A stretch of DNA of 8,657 nucleotides from DASVXQ01 sp046727955 (GTDB taxonomy: Bacteria; Actinomycetota; CALGFH01): contig JBKPDO010000187.1 in assembly GCA_046727955.1 (NCBI GenBank), positions 1 through 8,657 on the forward strand, read 5' to 3'. The position numbers and the translations under genes are program-made. Shown piece after piece: positions 1 to 7,892 of the stretch. Within the stretch, counting starts at the first letter, position 1. Each line of letters opens with the position of its first letter. Below the pieces are notes generated by a model, which saw only the letters and a program-made list of their open reading frames with translations, made no database searches and was not told the origin of the DNA.

Positions 1-2
1 GC

Positions 3-272
3 CACCGCCTGACCGACCACCCGGCGGGGTCGCCGGGGCCCGCCGCCAGCGCCGTCGACCGGCACCTGAGCGCGTCGCCCGAGGCTCTAGAGCGCCCGCG
101 GACCGTCAGCGACATGATGGCGCGTCCATTCCGCAACGGCCGGTTAAACGTCAATCTGCCGCTAACGTTCGTCTGGTGGCAACCGCTGCGCATAGAGGCT
201 GGCCAGGGGGCGAGTACGGCGCGGATTGGGCTTGAGCGTAGCCCCGTCGCCGAGCTGGGTCGCCCTCTCTGA
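3..272 (+). CDS. Possible 3' end of a gene entering from the left (unknown)
   Basis: An open frame runs from the window edge to a TGA at 270-272, giving about 89 residues with no start codon inside the window that I can defend. The first 45 or so codons have almost only G or C in the third position, as the real genes here do. From about position 140 the bias weakens, so the coding part may end earlier or contain an indel. The visible residues are rich in Pro, Ala, Arg and Asp and show no motif I recognise. If real, it is a C-terminal tail transcribed toward the pentapeptide gene, about 50 bp upstream of it. It could equally be non-coding sequence that happens to be open. Confidence 0.3.
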   Translation, partial: HRLTDHPAGSPGPAASAVDRHLSASPEALERPRTVSDMMARPFRNGRLNVNLPLTFVWWQPLRIEAGQGASTARIGLERSPVAELGRPL

Positions 273-325
273 CTCACAGTAATGGCCGGTTGGCTCACGG
301 CTGGCACAAGTGCGACGATCCGCCC

Positions 326-1719
326 ATGAGAGGGTCACGCGCAGCCGTTTGGCGTACCGGCTGGCTGCTGACAGCGGCGGCGCTGGTCGCCGTGGCTCAA
401 TGGTTCGGTTGGTCACGGGCGGGCCACGCCCTGGCTGTCGTTGCCGATCCGGTCGGGCGGGCGGCGTGGCCGGCGGTCAGGGTGGGCTGGCCCTTCCTCC
501 TGGCCGTTGTCACCTCGCTGCTGGTCGGTGTCCGTGGACGCAAAACCCTGCTTGGGGTCGTCGGCCGCGTTCGTCGGGGCATGACGGCAAGGCGCTGGCC
601 GGCAGCCGTGGCCGCAGCCGTCGGGTTGCTGGAGTGCTGGTGGTGGTGCTGGTGGCGGCACCGCCGTGGTTTGTACACGACCGGTCGCTTGCCGGGCTGA
701 AGGCCCAAAACGAGGTCCGCACGACCCTGCTGCAAGGGCTTGGCGGGGTAGTCCTGCTGGTGGGTGCGTACTTCACCTATCGGCAGCTCACCAACAGCCG
801 CGAGCAGCTCCAGACCGCCCAGCAGGGGCAGATCACCGAGCGGTTCACCCGCGCGACCGACCAGCTCGGCCACGCCCAGCTTGACGTGCGGCTTGGCGGG
901 ATCTACGCGCTGGAGCGGATCGCGCGGGACTCGTCGGCCGACCGTGCCACGATCGGGGAGGTGCTGACCGCCTTCATCCGCAGCCATGCCCCCTGGCCGC
1001 CGCGCCTGGCCGGCCAGTACGTCGCTTCGGCACCGCTCGATGCGGTGCCGGAATTGCAGGTGCGGACTCCGGACGTGCAGGCCAGCCTGACGGTGCTGGG
1101 CCGAGGCGGCTTTACATCAGCGGGAGGCCAGGGCGACCAGCTTGACCTGCACAGCGCCGACCTGCGGCACGCGCGCCTCGGCGGCGCCCACCTGGAAGGG
1201 GCGAACCTCTCGGACGCTCACCTGGAAGCGGCACACCTCGACGACGCCCACCCCGAGGAGGCGTACCTCGGCGACGCTGACCTCGAGGAGGCATACCTCG
1301 GTAGCGCCGACCTGAAGGGGGCGTACCTCATGGGTGCCCACCTGGAGGCGGCGTTCCTCGGCGTTGCCGACCTGAAGGAGGCGTATCTCAGGGGTGCCAA
1401 TCTGAAGCTGGCGAACCTCAACTACGCCCACCTGGAGGGCACGGACCTCGGCCACGCCCACCTGGAACGGGCGCAGCTCTTGGGCGTCCACCTGGAGCGG
1501 GCGGACCTCTACGGCGCCGACCTGCGGCACGCGCGCCTCGGCGGCGCCCACCTGGAGGGGGCGGATCTCGGCGGCGCCCACCTGGAGGGGGCGGATCTCG
1601 GCGGCGCCCACCTGGAGGGGGCGACCGCTGACAGCGACACTGGCTGGCCGGAGAAGTTCGATTGGCGCGCAGCCGGCGTCATCGTTGCGGGCGAGGACAC
1701 CACCGCAACCTCACACTAG
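326..1719 (+). CDS. Membrane-anchored pentapeptide-repeat protein (one frame disruption)
   Basis: The N-terminus (ATG 326, frame open to about 625) has hydrophobic stretches such as WLLTAAALVAVAQWFGW and WPFLLAVVTSLLVGV. A second frame then continues with VLVVVLVAA and GGVVLLVGAYFTYRQL, so three or four membrane segments come first. A conserved cytoplasmic segment follows, with QGQITERFTRATDQLG and RLGGIYALERIARDS, known from actinobacterial pentapeptide-repeat proteins. The last third (from about 1135) is roughly 28 pentapeptides of the A(D/N/H)LxG type, which should fold into a right-handed quadrilateral beta-helix. The frame changes by one missing base near 621-627; restoring it gives 464 residues. 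No clear Shine-Dalgarno precedes ATG 326, so the start is uncertain. It ends 13 bp from the convergent traA stop. Function is unknown; some family members bind gyrase, but nothing here shows that. Confidence 0.8.
1154..1556 (+). repeat. 43-bp perfect direct repeat inside the pentapeptide gene, copies 360 bp apart
   Basis: Positions 1154-1196 and 1514-1556 are identical over 43 bases and encode the same ADLRHARLGGAHLE segment. The offset of 360 bp is exactly twelve 30-bp (two-pentapeptide) units, so the reading frame and the helix register are both kept. Copies between them have diverged far more. This suggests a recent internal copying or gene-conversion event. Confidence 0.85.
1541..1623 (+). 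repeat. 30-bp tandem repeat, almost three copies
   Basis: Units at 1541-1570 and 1571-1600 are identical, and a third (1601-1623) matches for 23 bases before the sequence leaves the repeat. Each unit encodes GAHLEGADLG, that is two pentapeptides. Such identical units at the end of the helix can gain or lose copies by slippage without breaking the frame. Confidence 0.9.
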
Positions 1720-1732
1720 CGGCGTAACCAGG

Positions 1733-4700
1733 TCAGCCGATGGCGCGCTCGTGACCGTCACGGTCTGCACGCTCACGCGCCAACCGATCACGCATGGAGC
1801 GGTGCCCCTCGTCGCGGCTGGGTCGGGACTGTCCGCTCGCGTGGTCGCGGTCCACGTCGGGCCGCTCGCGCCCGGCACGCTCCTGGCGCTCCTGGTTTTG
1901 GTGGTGGCGAGTCCGCTCGGCGGCCCGGTCGATCGCCTGGCGGATGCTGCGCCACGCCTGGCGCTGCTCGAAGTCGACCCCTGGGCCGTGGGGTTGCTCG
2001 CCGATGGCCCGTTCGGGGTCGCTGACGTGGTGGCGCTGCCGGTAGTCCTCGACCTGGGCCAGGGTCCGGCGCCAGGCGCGGCGACCGCGCACGCTGGCGG
2101 GCGGCTCCCCAAGCTCGTGCAGGTAGGCGGGCCGGTCGGGGCCGGGGAGCAGCTCGGCGGCGCGGCGCCGGGCATGCCGGCGCCAGCCCTCCTCACGCAT
2201 GACCTCGCGGTGGGCGCCCAGGATGTCAGCGTGGTCTTCTTGCCATGCGTCGTGTTCGGCTTGGGCGTGGCGGGCCTGGCGTGCCCGGTCGGCGGCGCGG
2301 TCGGCCAGCCGGCGGGCCACCACCAGGGCCTCTTCGGCCAGGGCGCGGCGGTCGCGGGCCGCGGCCAGCTCCCGGCGCCGTCCAGGCAGCAGCCGCCCGG
2401 TGCCCTGGTCCAGGCTGGCGACCAGCGCACCGGCGTCCTCGGCGCGGCCGGTCGCCTGCGCCAGCCGATGCTCGGCGTCCTGGTGGCGGTCGCGGGTGTG
2501 GGCGACCAGGCGGGCCTGGTCAGCTGGGGCCTGGTCGATCAGCCGGGCGAGCCGGTCCCGCTCGGCGCGGAGCTGGTGGGTGGGCATGCCGCGCAGATCC
2601 AGGTTGAGGGTGGCGGCGGCGCCGACGTCGACCGCCAGCTGTTTGCTGCCGTCGCGGCGCAGGCCGTGGGCCATCTGCTCGGCGACGTCGCCCCGCAAGG
2701 GGTGGGGGACGTCCAGTTCGGGGGTATGGGGCTCGGGGTGGGTGACGCCGTAGAAGCGGGTGGTGCCGCGGGCGCGGGTGTCTTGCACCTCGTACCAGTT
2801 GCGGTCCTCGGCGGCGCTGACATACACCAGCGCGTGCTCGCGGGTCAGCCCCTGGGCCTTGTGCCCGGTGGTGGCATAGCCAAGGTCGATGGTGCGCCGG
2901 CCGGGGTTGTTTCTGGTCCACCAGCGGGGCCGCTCGTCCAGGTACGCGCGGGGCAGGGTGACCTGCCGGCCGTCCTTGCCCTCCAGCCGCACGGTCAGCT
3001 GGCGCTGTTCGGGGTCGACCGCGACGACCTGGCCGCGGCTGCCGTTGGCGACCCCCAGCTGGGCCAGCGCGTTCTTGCCGCACACCACCAGGTCGCCGAG
3101 CGCAACCGTCCGGTCATGGACCTGGAGACGCTGGGGGCCGAGCTGGCCGGCCTGGTCGCGGAGCTGCTGGCAGGCGGTGTTGAACTCATCCGCCATGCCG
3201 CGCAGCCGGGTCAGGATCGCGACCGGCTTGCCGGGGTCTGAAAGCGACTGCTGGAACAGCGGCCACCAGTCGGCGAGCATGGCCTGCTTGGCCTGGGTTG
3301 GGGTCTCGGTGGAGACCATGCGGCCGTGCTCACGCCAGGCGCCGATGGCGGCGTCGATGTCGCCGTTGCGGGCGTCTTCGGCGGCCTTGCGCTGCCAGGT
3401 GTCCCGCTGGCGGCGGTTGACGGTGAGCGTGCTGGCGCCAAGCCGCAGCCGCAGCCCGCGGAAGCCGCCGCCGGCCTCGATCGAGGCCAGCTGCCGGTCG
3501 TCGCCGACCAGCACCACCTTCGCGTGGGCCTGTTGGGCGTGGTCGAGCAGGCGGTCCAGCTTGCGGGAGCCGAGCATCGCGGCCTCGTCGACCACCAGCA
3601 CCGTGCGCCGGTCCAACAGCGGACCATCCTGCGGCTCGCCCCGCGACAACCGTGCTTGTCGCCCGCCCCGCCCGTCCCGCTGCCGAGCAGGCCCACTTGC
3701 AGGGTGCCTGCCGCGACGGCCGTCCCGAGCTCGGCTGGTGGCGTGTTCTTGGTCCAGTTCCGCCAGGAGCCGGTCGACGGTGGCGGTGTCCTCGAAGCCC
3801 TCGGCACCAAGACACACCGCCGCGATCCCGGTCGGGGCGGTCCCGATTCACCCGGTAGCCCTCGAGTTGCCATGCGTGGCGGGCGACCCCCAGCGCGTAG
3901 GTCTTGCCGGTGCCTGGCTTTGCCGACCACCACCGTCACCCCGGCGCCGTCCTGGGTGATGTCGCGGACCATGGCGGCTTGGTCGTCGCCGATGGTGGAG
4001 TGGGTCTGCAGGGCGGCCCGCAGGGTGTCGTGGGAGCAGACCGCGGTCTGCTCGCCGGCGCGGCCGACCGCGGCATCGACCAGCCGCTGTTCGATGCCGA
4101 GCAGCTCGGGGGTGGCGTAGCGGCGCTCCCCGGCGGCGTGCTCGGGCATGACGCTGGTGGCCCGCTCGGCCAGGAACCGGTCGGCCAGCTGCGCCAGCTC
4201 GTCCGGGCTGACCTGGCCGGCCAGCTCGGCGGGCAGCTGCCCGCCAAGGGCGGCCAGCACGTCGCGGTGGGCGAACGTGGACGCCTGCTCGGTCAGCCCC
4301 TGCGGGCCGGCGAGCTGGTCGAACACCTTAGCGGTCGTCCGCTCGGACAGTCCCGTGGTGTCCTGTCCGCCGGGCTGTCCGCCGTCCCGTCCACGCCTGT
4401 CCGGTCCTGCGTCCAGTCCACTGGTGTCCCGTCCGGTGCCCGTTCGTCGCGGGTGCGGATCTGGACGGGTCCGGTGAGGTCGCGGACCAGCCGCTCGGGC
4501 TCGACCCCGAGCGTGCGGGCCTCGTCCTGCCAGCGGCCGTACAGCGTCTCGGGGGTCTCGTGCTGCTTGGGCTGGCGGGTGGCGTGGACGGCGAGCTGCA
4601 CCAGCCGCCCGGTGCGCGGCTTACCCTCCTCACGCTCCAGCCGCGCCAGCTCCGCGGTGATCTGCTGGTGCCGCTTGGAGAACGCTTTGAGCACCTCGGG

Positions 4701-5388
4701 GGGAATACCCACTAGCTCCCGGTTGCCCCACCGGTCCGCCTCGGTCCAGCGGACACCAAGGGTGCGGGACAGCTCCTGCTGGTAGGCCGCCCGGTAGACC
4801 GCGTCCGCGGCGGCGCGGTGGTTGAGCAGGTCGCGGGAGTCCAGGGTGCGCCACTGTCCGTCCTCGCCGAGGGTGCGGTTGTGGATGATCAGGTGGGTGT
4901 GCAGCAGCGGGTCGCCCGCCCGGCTGGTGCGGTGGACAAACCCCGGTCGCCAGCAGCCCCGACCCTTGGACATGCTCGGCGCCGTGGCGGCCGCGGCGGG
5001 TGCCGACCTGCCCGTCCAGGTAGGCGCCCGCCTCGCGCACGGCGCTTTTGTGCGCGGCCAGGACCGCCGCGCCGGTCGCCTGGTCCCCAAGGCCGTACAG
5101 CACCGAGACGCTCTTGGTGGGACGCAACACCAGGTCCCAGGCGGGCATCGCGTCCGACCGTGGTGGGCGGCCGAGTTGTTCGCCGGTTTCGGGGTGGCGC
5201 CAGGCGAACAGGCGCTTGAACTCTTCCGCCGAGCAGGTCCCGGCAAGGCCGAGCGCGGCGGCGCTGCCACCAAGGTGCTCGCCGGGCGACTCGCCGTGGC
5301 CGGACAGGTACTCCTCGCGGTTGCGGGCGATCTCGCGGGTGTAGTAGTCGGCCCGCCCGGCCGACAGCTTGTGCAGGTCCGCCGTCAT
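1733..5388 (-). CDS. traA: TraA-type MobF conjugative relaxase-helicase (four single-base frame disruptions)
   Basis: This bifunctional protein should nick the origin of transfer, stay covalently bound to the 5' end, and unwind the strand during conjugation. Starting at ATG 5388, the TrwC-like relaxase domain shows a tyrosine pair Y15-Y16 (GRADYYTREI), the strand AWDLVLRPTKSVSVL, and metal ligands H152, H163 and H165 (VHRTSR then PLLHTHLII). A RecD-like SF1 helicase follows: Walker A GKAGTGKT at 489-496, Walker B VLVVDEAAML with D600-E601, LVGDDRQL, and GHKAQGLT from 841. The final 350 residues are charged and likely coiled coil. Frame changes occur at C4 run 4941-4944 (+1), between about 4340 and 4460 (-1), at T3915 (+1, inside Walker A) and at 3847-3848 (+1). 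Correcting them gives 1218 codons with no stop. GGAG precedes the start, which overlaps the upstream TGA as ATGA, so translation is probably coupled. Confidence 0.85.
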
Positions 5389-6194
5389 CGCCGCTCCGCC
5401 GGGCCTGCCACAACGATCCCGTCCACGTCGACCTCGTCGAGGTCGTCGTCGAGATCGTCGCCGACCTCCAGGTCGCCGGCCGCTCGGGCACACGCGGCGA
5501 TCTCTCCAAGCGGCCGGATCGGCCGGGCGCTTCGGGTCGCCACCAGCCCAGCCGGCAGGCTCACCAGCTCCGCCTTGCCGTCCGCGCCGACCGGTCCCCA
5601 CGCGTGCCACCCGGTCACCAGCACGGCCAGCCCATCCCGCAGCCGGTCGTGGTAGTCGGTGACCGCCCGCTGGGCGAGCGTACCCAGCCGGTCGGGGTCA
5701 TGTGGCCGGCGTCGCCCACCCTCGCTGAGGGCACCGACGATCGCGTGGGTGTGCAGCAGCGGTTGGCGGGCCGAGTCCAGCGGGTGATCCACCGGCTTGG
5801 GCGGCGGGATGTGGGCCGCCTCGGCGAACCGCTCGACCACCAGCTCGACGGTGCGATGGTGGGCCGTGGTGAGCACCTGGTGCGCGCCGAGCAGGCGGTT
5901 GGCGGCGGCCAGGTCGCCGCGCCCACGCCGCAGCTGCGTGATCTCGGCGAGGAACTGGTTGCTGAGGGCCTCCGATAACACGCTCAGCGTCCGTGGCCGC
6001 ACCAGCACCAGGTCCCAGCCGACCACCGTGCCGTGCTCGGCCCGCGGGTTCCAGCCGGCGGGGAGCTGGTGTCCGAACGCCGTCAGCACCGTGGCGTAGT
6101 CGTGCGCGTGGCTCGAGTCGATCGCCAGCAACCCGGATTGGACGTCGTTCACCAGTGGGACGTTGAACGGGGTGTTGTAGGGAAGAACCGCCAT
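5385..6194 (-). CDS. Stand-alone TrwC-like relaxase-domain protein, upstream partner of TraA
   Basis: This is a 269-residue protein with no frame damage. ATG 6194 is chosen because GGGAGGGT lies 6 bases upstream; an earlier start at 6248 would place this site and a palindrome inside the gene. It aligns with the relaxase domain of the adjacent TraA: GWDLVLVRPRTLSVL matches AWDLVLRPTKSVSVL. H137, H148 and H150 (DHPLDSARQPLLHTH) match TraA H152, H163 and H165 with identical spacing. GKAELVSLPAGLV matches GNRELVGIPPEVL. Y33 in HDYAT is a candidate for the TraA Y15-Y16 region, though its surroundings differ. There is no helicase. The C-terminus has an acidic patch, DDLDDDLDEVDVD, at about 247-258. 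It may be an active single-tyrosine relaxase, a DNA-binding accessory, or a decaying paralog. Confidence 0.75.
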   Translation of the reverse strand: MAVLPYNTPFNVPLVNDVQSGLLAIDSSHAHDYATVLTAFGHQLPAGWNPRAEHGTVVGWDLVLVRPRTLSVLSEALSNQFLAEITQLRRGRGDLAAANRLLGAHQVLTTAHHRTVELVVERFAEAAHIPPPKPVDHPLDSARQPLLHTHAIVGALSEGGRRRPHDPDRLGTLAQRAVTDYHDRLRDGLAVLVTGWHAWGPVGADGKAELVSLPAGLVATRSARPIRPLGEIAACARAAGDLEVGDDLDDDLDEVDVDGIVVAGPAERR

Positions 6195-6222
6195 CGTGCC
6201 ACCCTCCCGCATACGGCCAGGG

Positions 6223-6251
6223 GGTATGTTCTGCATCCCCGGATGCATACC
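6223..6251. promoter_or_regulatory. Interrupted palindrome, possible operator of the relaxase operon
   Basis: TGCATCC (6232-6238) and GGATGCA (6241-6247) form a perfect 7-bp inverted repeat around CC. Outside it, GGTATG (6223-6228) pairs with CATACC (6246-6251), so the two arm sets can combine with a small bulge. It lies 29 to 57 bp upstream of the ATG at 6194 and just downstream of the candidate -10. This is where a repressor, or an autoregulating relaxase, would bind. An RNA hairpin in the leader is the alternative. Confidence 0.45.
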
Positions 6252-6267
6252 TGTCGTGCCTTAAATG

Positions 6268-6295
6268 AGTGTAGCAGTAGGCGGTGACTTGACAG
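6268..6295 (-). promoter_or_regulatory. Candidate promoter for the relaxase-like gene and traA
   Basis: On the minus strand CTGTCA (6295-6290) and TACACT (6273-6268) are separated by 16 bases, each matching four of six consensus positions of a housekeeping sigma factor. Transcription would start near 6261 and run through the palindrome. Such matches are weak in GC-rich DNA, so this is only a candidate. Confidence 0.25.
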
Positions 6296-6472
6296 GAAAT
6301 GCTAGTGCATGGAGGGTTGAGCTGGAAGGCTGGCAGATGCGAGACGACGAAGCTGGTTGTGTAGCGTTTGTGCTGGTAGTGGGAGGTTCTGAGCTGAGAG
6401 ACGATCCTGCTGACGATCAGTAACGGAGGCTATCTGAGGACTTCGGCCGCTGCAAGAGGTGCCTAACGATGC

Positions 6473-7744
6473 CTATTTCTGCTCTCTATTGGTGTTGGTC
6501 TTTGTGTCAATCAGTGCGCCCATATACTCGGCTGCCGCGCGGTCAGCGTCGCTGACTCGGTGCATGTAACCGCTCGTCACCGCAAGGCTGCCGTGGCCCA
6601 TCCGCTCCCGCACCGTGCCGGCCTCCGCGACGGCGCCGAGCTGCGTCGCCATGAAGTGCCGAAGCCCATACAGCGTGTAGTCGTGCCCGAGGCGGCGCAC
6701 GAGGGCCGTGAACCATTTGCTGACTGTGTCCGGACGCCAAGGGTCCGACCGTCCGGTGTCCGGGTGAACACATACGCCTGTGGGCTTAACCTCCCGTTGA
6801 ACTGCTCTGCAAGCTGCTCGCAGAGGGCTTGATATGCGCGAAGTAGCTCGACCGTGGCCAAGTCGAGCGCCAAGAGCCGCTCGCTGTGAACGCTCTTGGG
6901 GTCATCCTTCCGCGCGTACTTCTCGGGCAGGCTCTTGGCGGTGACGATGCTGCCGTTGATGCTGACCGTCGCGGCGTCCAGGTCTACATCTCGCCATCGG
7001 AGCGCGCACACCTCGGACGGCCGCATCCCCGCCGTGGTGCTCAACCGGAGGAACACGGCGAAGTCGGGTTCATCCGCGAGTGCCTGGAACAGCTCCCGAA
7101 CCTGCTCCGGGGTGGGCACCGGGCGCGACTTCCCCTTACCCCCTGCCGGCCGGACCATCAGCGCCGGGTTGAACGGTATCCAGCCCCAGCGGGCCGCCAG
7201 GCCGAGCGCTCCGGACAGGATCACGTGGACGTCGCGGACGCGGTTCGCGCTCAAGCGCTGGTCGTCCGCAGCGGGCTGCGCTGTGGCGGCGGCCTTGCTC
7301 GGGTCCTCGCCTCTGGCGATCGCCTCGGCCTTGGCGCGGGCTCGTGCGCGAGAGGCGGCCTTGGCGTTGCCGTAGCGCCGCAGGTCGTCATAGAAGGCGT
7401 CCAGCACGCGCGCGTTGACCGTGTGAAGGCGCTTGCTGCCCAGGGCAGGCTTGATCTTCTTGGCGATCAGGCTGCGGTAGTCCTCGACCGTGTCAGGGGA
7501 GATGGGCTTGTCGCTGGCGGCGCGACGCTCGATCCAGAGGTCGAGCAGCTCCCCGAGGGTCTTGACGCGCGTGCCGGCGTGCTGGCCATCCGCGACTTCA
7601 GTTCGGAGGCGGGCCTCCACCTTCTCGGCTTGGCGATAGCCGCCGTTGACCTGGCGCGTGATCTGCCGCTGCTTGCCCGTCAGTGGGTCCAGACCGGCGT
7701 AGACGATGACCTGCCAACCCCTTGGTGCGCTTGCGGATGGTCAC
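6473..7744 (-). CDS. int: Tyrosine site-specific integrase (two compensating frame disruptions)
   Basis: It should catalyse insertion of the element into the neighbouring tRNA-Phe gene. GTG 7744 is chosen because AAGAGGAG precedes it and the N-terminus MTIRKRTKG is a typical integrase start. The corrected protein has 423 residues. First comes an arm-binding region (KGWQVIVYAGLDPLTGKQRQ), then a core-binding region, then the catalytic domain. R241 lies in TAGMRPSEVCALRW; Y359, R362 and H363 in LYGLRHF; H384 in RMGHGS; and the nucleophile Y393 in SGYMH. Tyrosine in place of the first histidine of HxLRH is, as I recall, common in actinobacterial integrases. One extra C in the run 7718-7721 and one missing base near 6747-6751 break the frame; together they cancel, giving 424 codons. 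As written it encodes no functional protein. Confidence 0.85.
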
Positions 7745-7772
7745 TACTCCGCTCCTCTTGCCCGAGAGCCAA

Positions 7773-7792
7773 TCGTTGACATCTCGTTGACA
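7773..7792. repeat. Direct repeat TCGTTGACA x2, probable integrase arm-binding sites
   Basis: TCGTTGACA occurs at 7773-7781 and again at 7784-7792, a period of 11 bp, or one helical turn. The pair lies between the integrase start and the 3' end of tRNA-Phe. That is the position of arm-type sites bound by the N-terminal domain of tyrosine integrases. Binding there would also cover the integrase promoter region. Confidence 0.55.
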
Positions 7793-7819
7793 AGATTCTA
7801 AGCGAAGTACCGTTTGTAG

Positions 7820-7892
7820 TGGGCAGGGACGGGATCGAACCGCCGACCTTGCGGTTTTCAGCCGCACGCTCTACCGACTGAGCTACCTGCCC
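7820..7892 (-). tRNA. tRNA-Phe (anticodon GAA), probable attachment site
   Basis: The 73-base gene reads on the minus strand with a perfect acceptor stem GGGCAGG/CCTGCCC and discriminator A at 7820. The D-arm is GCTC/GAGC and the anticodon stem TGCGG/CCGCA around loop CTGAAAA (anticodon GAA). The T-arm is GGCGG-TTCGATC-CCGTC with one G-U pair. CCA is not encoded. The 3' end points at the integrase 76 bp away, the usual geometry when an element has integrated into a tRNA and rebuilt it with its own copy of the 3' end. Confidence 0.95.

Larger units (their letters stand above)
6195..6472. other. 278-bp gap between the relaxase operon and the integrase
   Basis: This stretch has no long open frame on either strand and visibly lower GC than its flanks. 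Near 6223-6295 it holds the palindrome and promoter-like boxes described separately. Farther right are two copies of GACGATC (6400-6406 and 6412-6418) and a small palindrome CTGAcgaTCAG (6410-6420), which could be protein-binding sites. An excisionase gene often sits beside an integrase, but I see none. The origin of transfer could lie here, but no nic consensus can be recognised. Confidence 0.5.

Noticed and set aside
1117..1611. Minus-strand ORF with regular repeats opposite the pentapeptide helix
   Set aside because: Its periodicity is the mirror of the 30-bp coding repeats on the plus strand; the A(D/N)LxG pattern fits only the plus strand.
1135..1625. Regular 30-bp spacing suggestive of a CRISPR array
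   Set aside because: The whole region is open and encodes pentapeptides; there is no alternation of constant repeats and unique spacers.
1685..3241. Plus-strand ORF of 518 codons opposite traA
   Set aside because: It is antisense to the clearly recognisable helicase and coiled-coil part of TraA, and its product is a Gly/Ala/Val-rich composition with no motif. It is open only because of the GC bias.
5604..5978. Plus-strand ORFs opposite the relaxase-like gene
   Set aside because: They lie antisense to a gene with family motifs, a good ribosome site and an ATGA junction, and show no motif themselves.
5385..6248. Longer form of the relaxase-like protein starting at 6248
   Set aside because: The extra 18 residues would overlap a palindrome and contain the GGGAGGGT ribosome site that serves ATG 6194.
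6289..6294. Plus-strand TTGACA as a -35 box
   Set aside because: No -10-like hexamer follows at 16-18 bases, and no plus-strand gene starts downstream.
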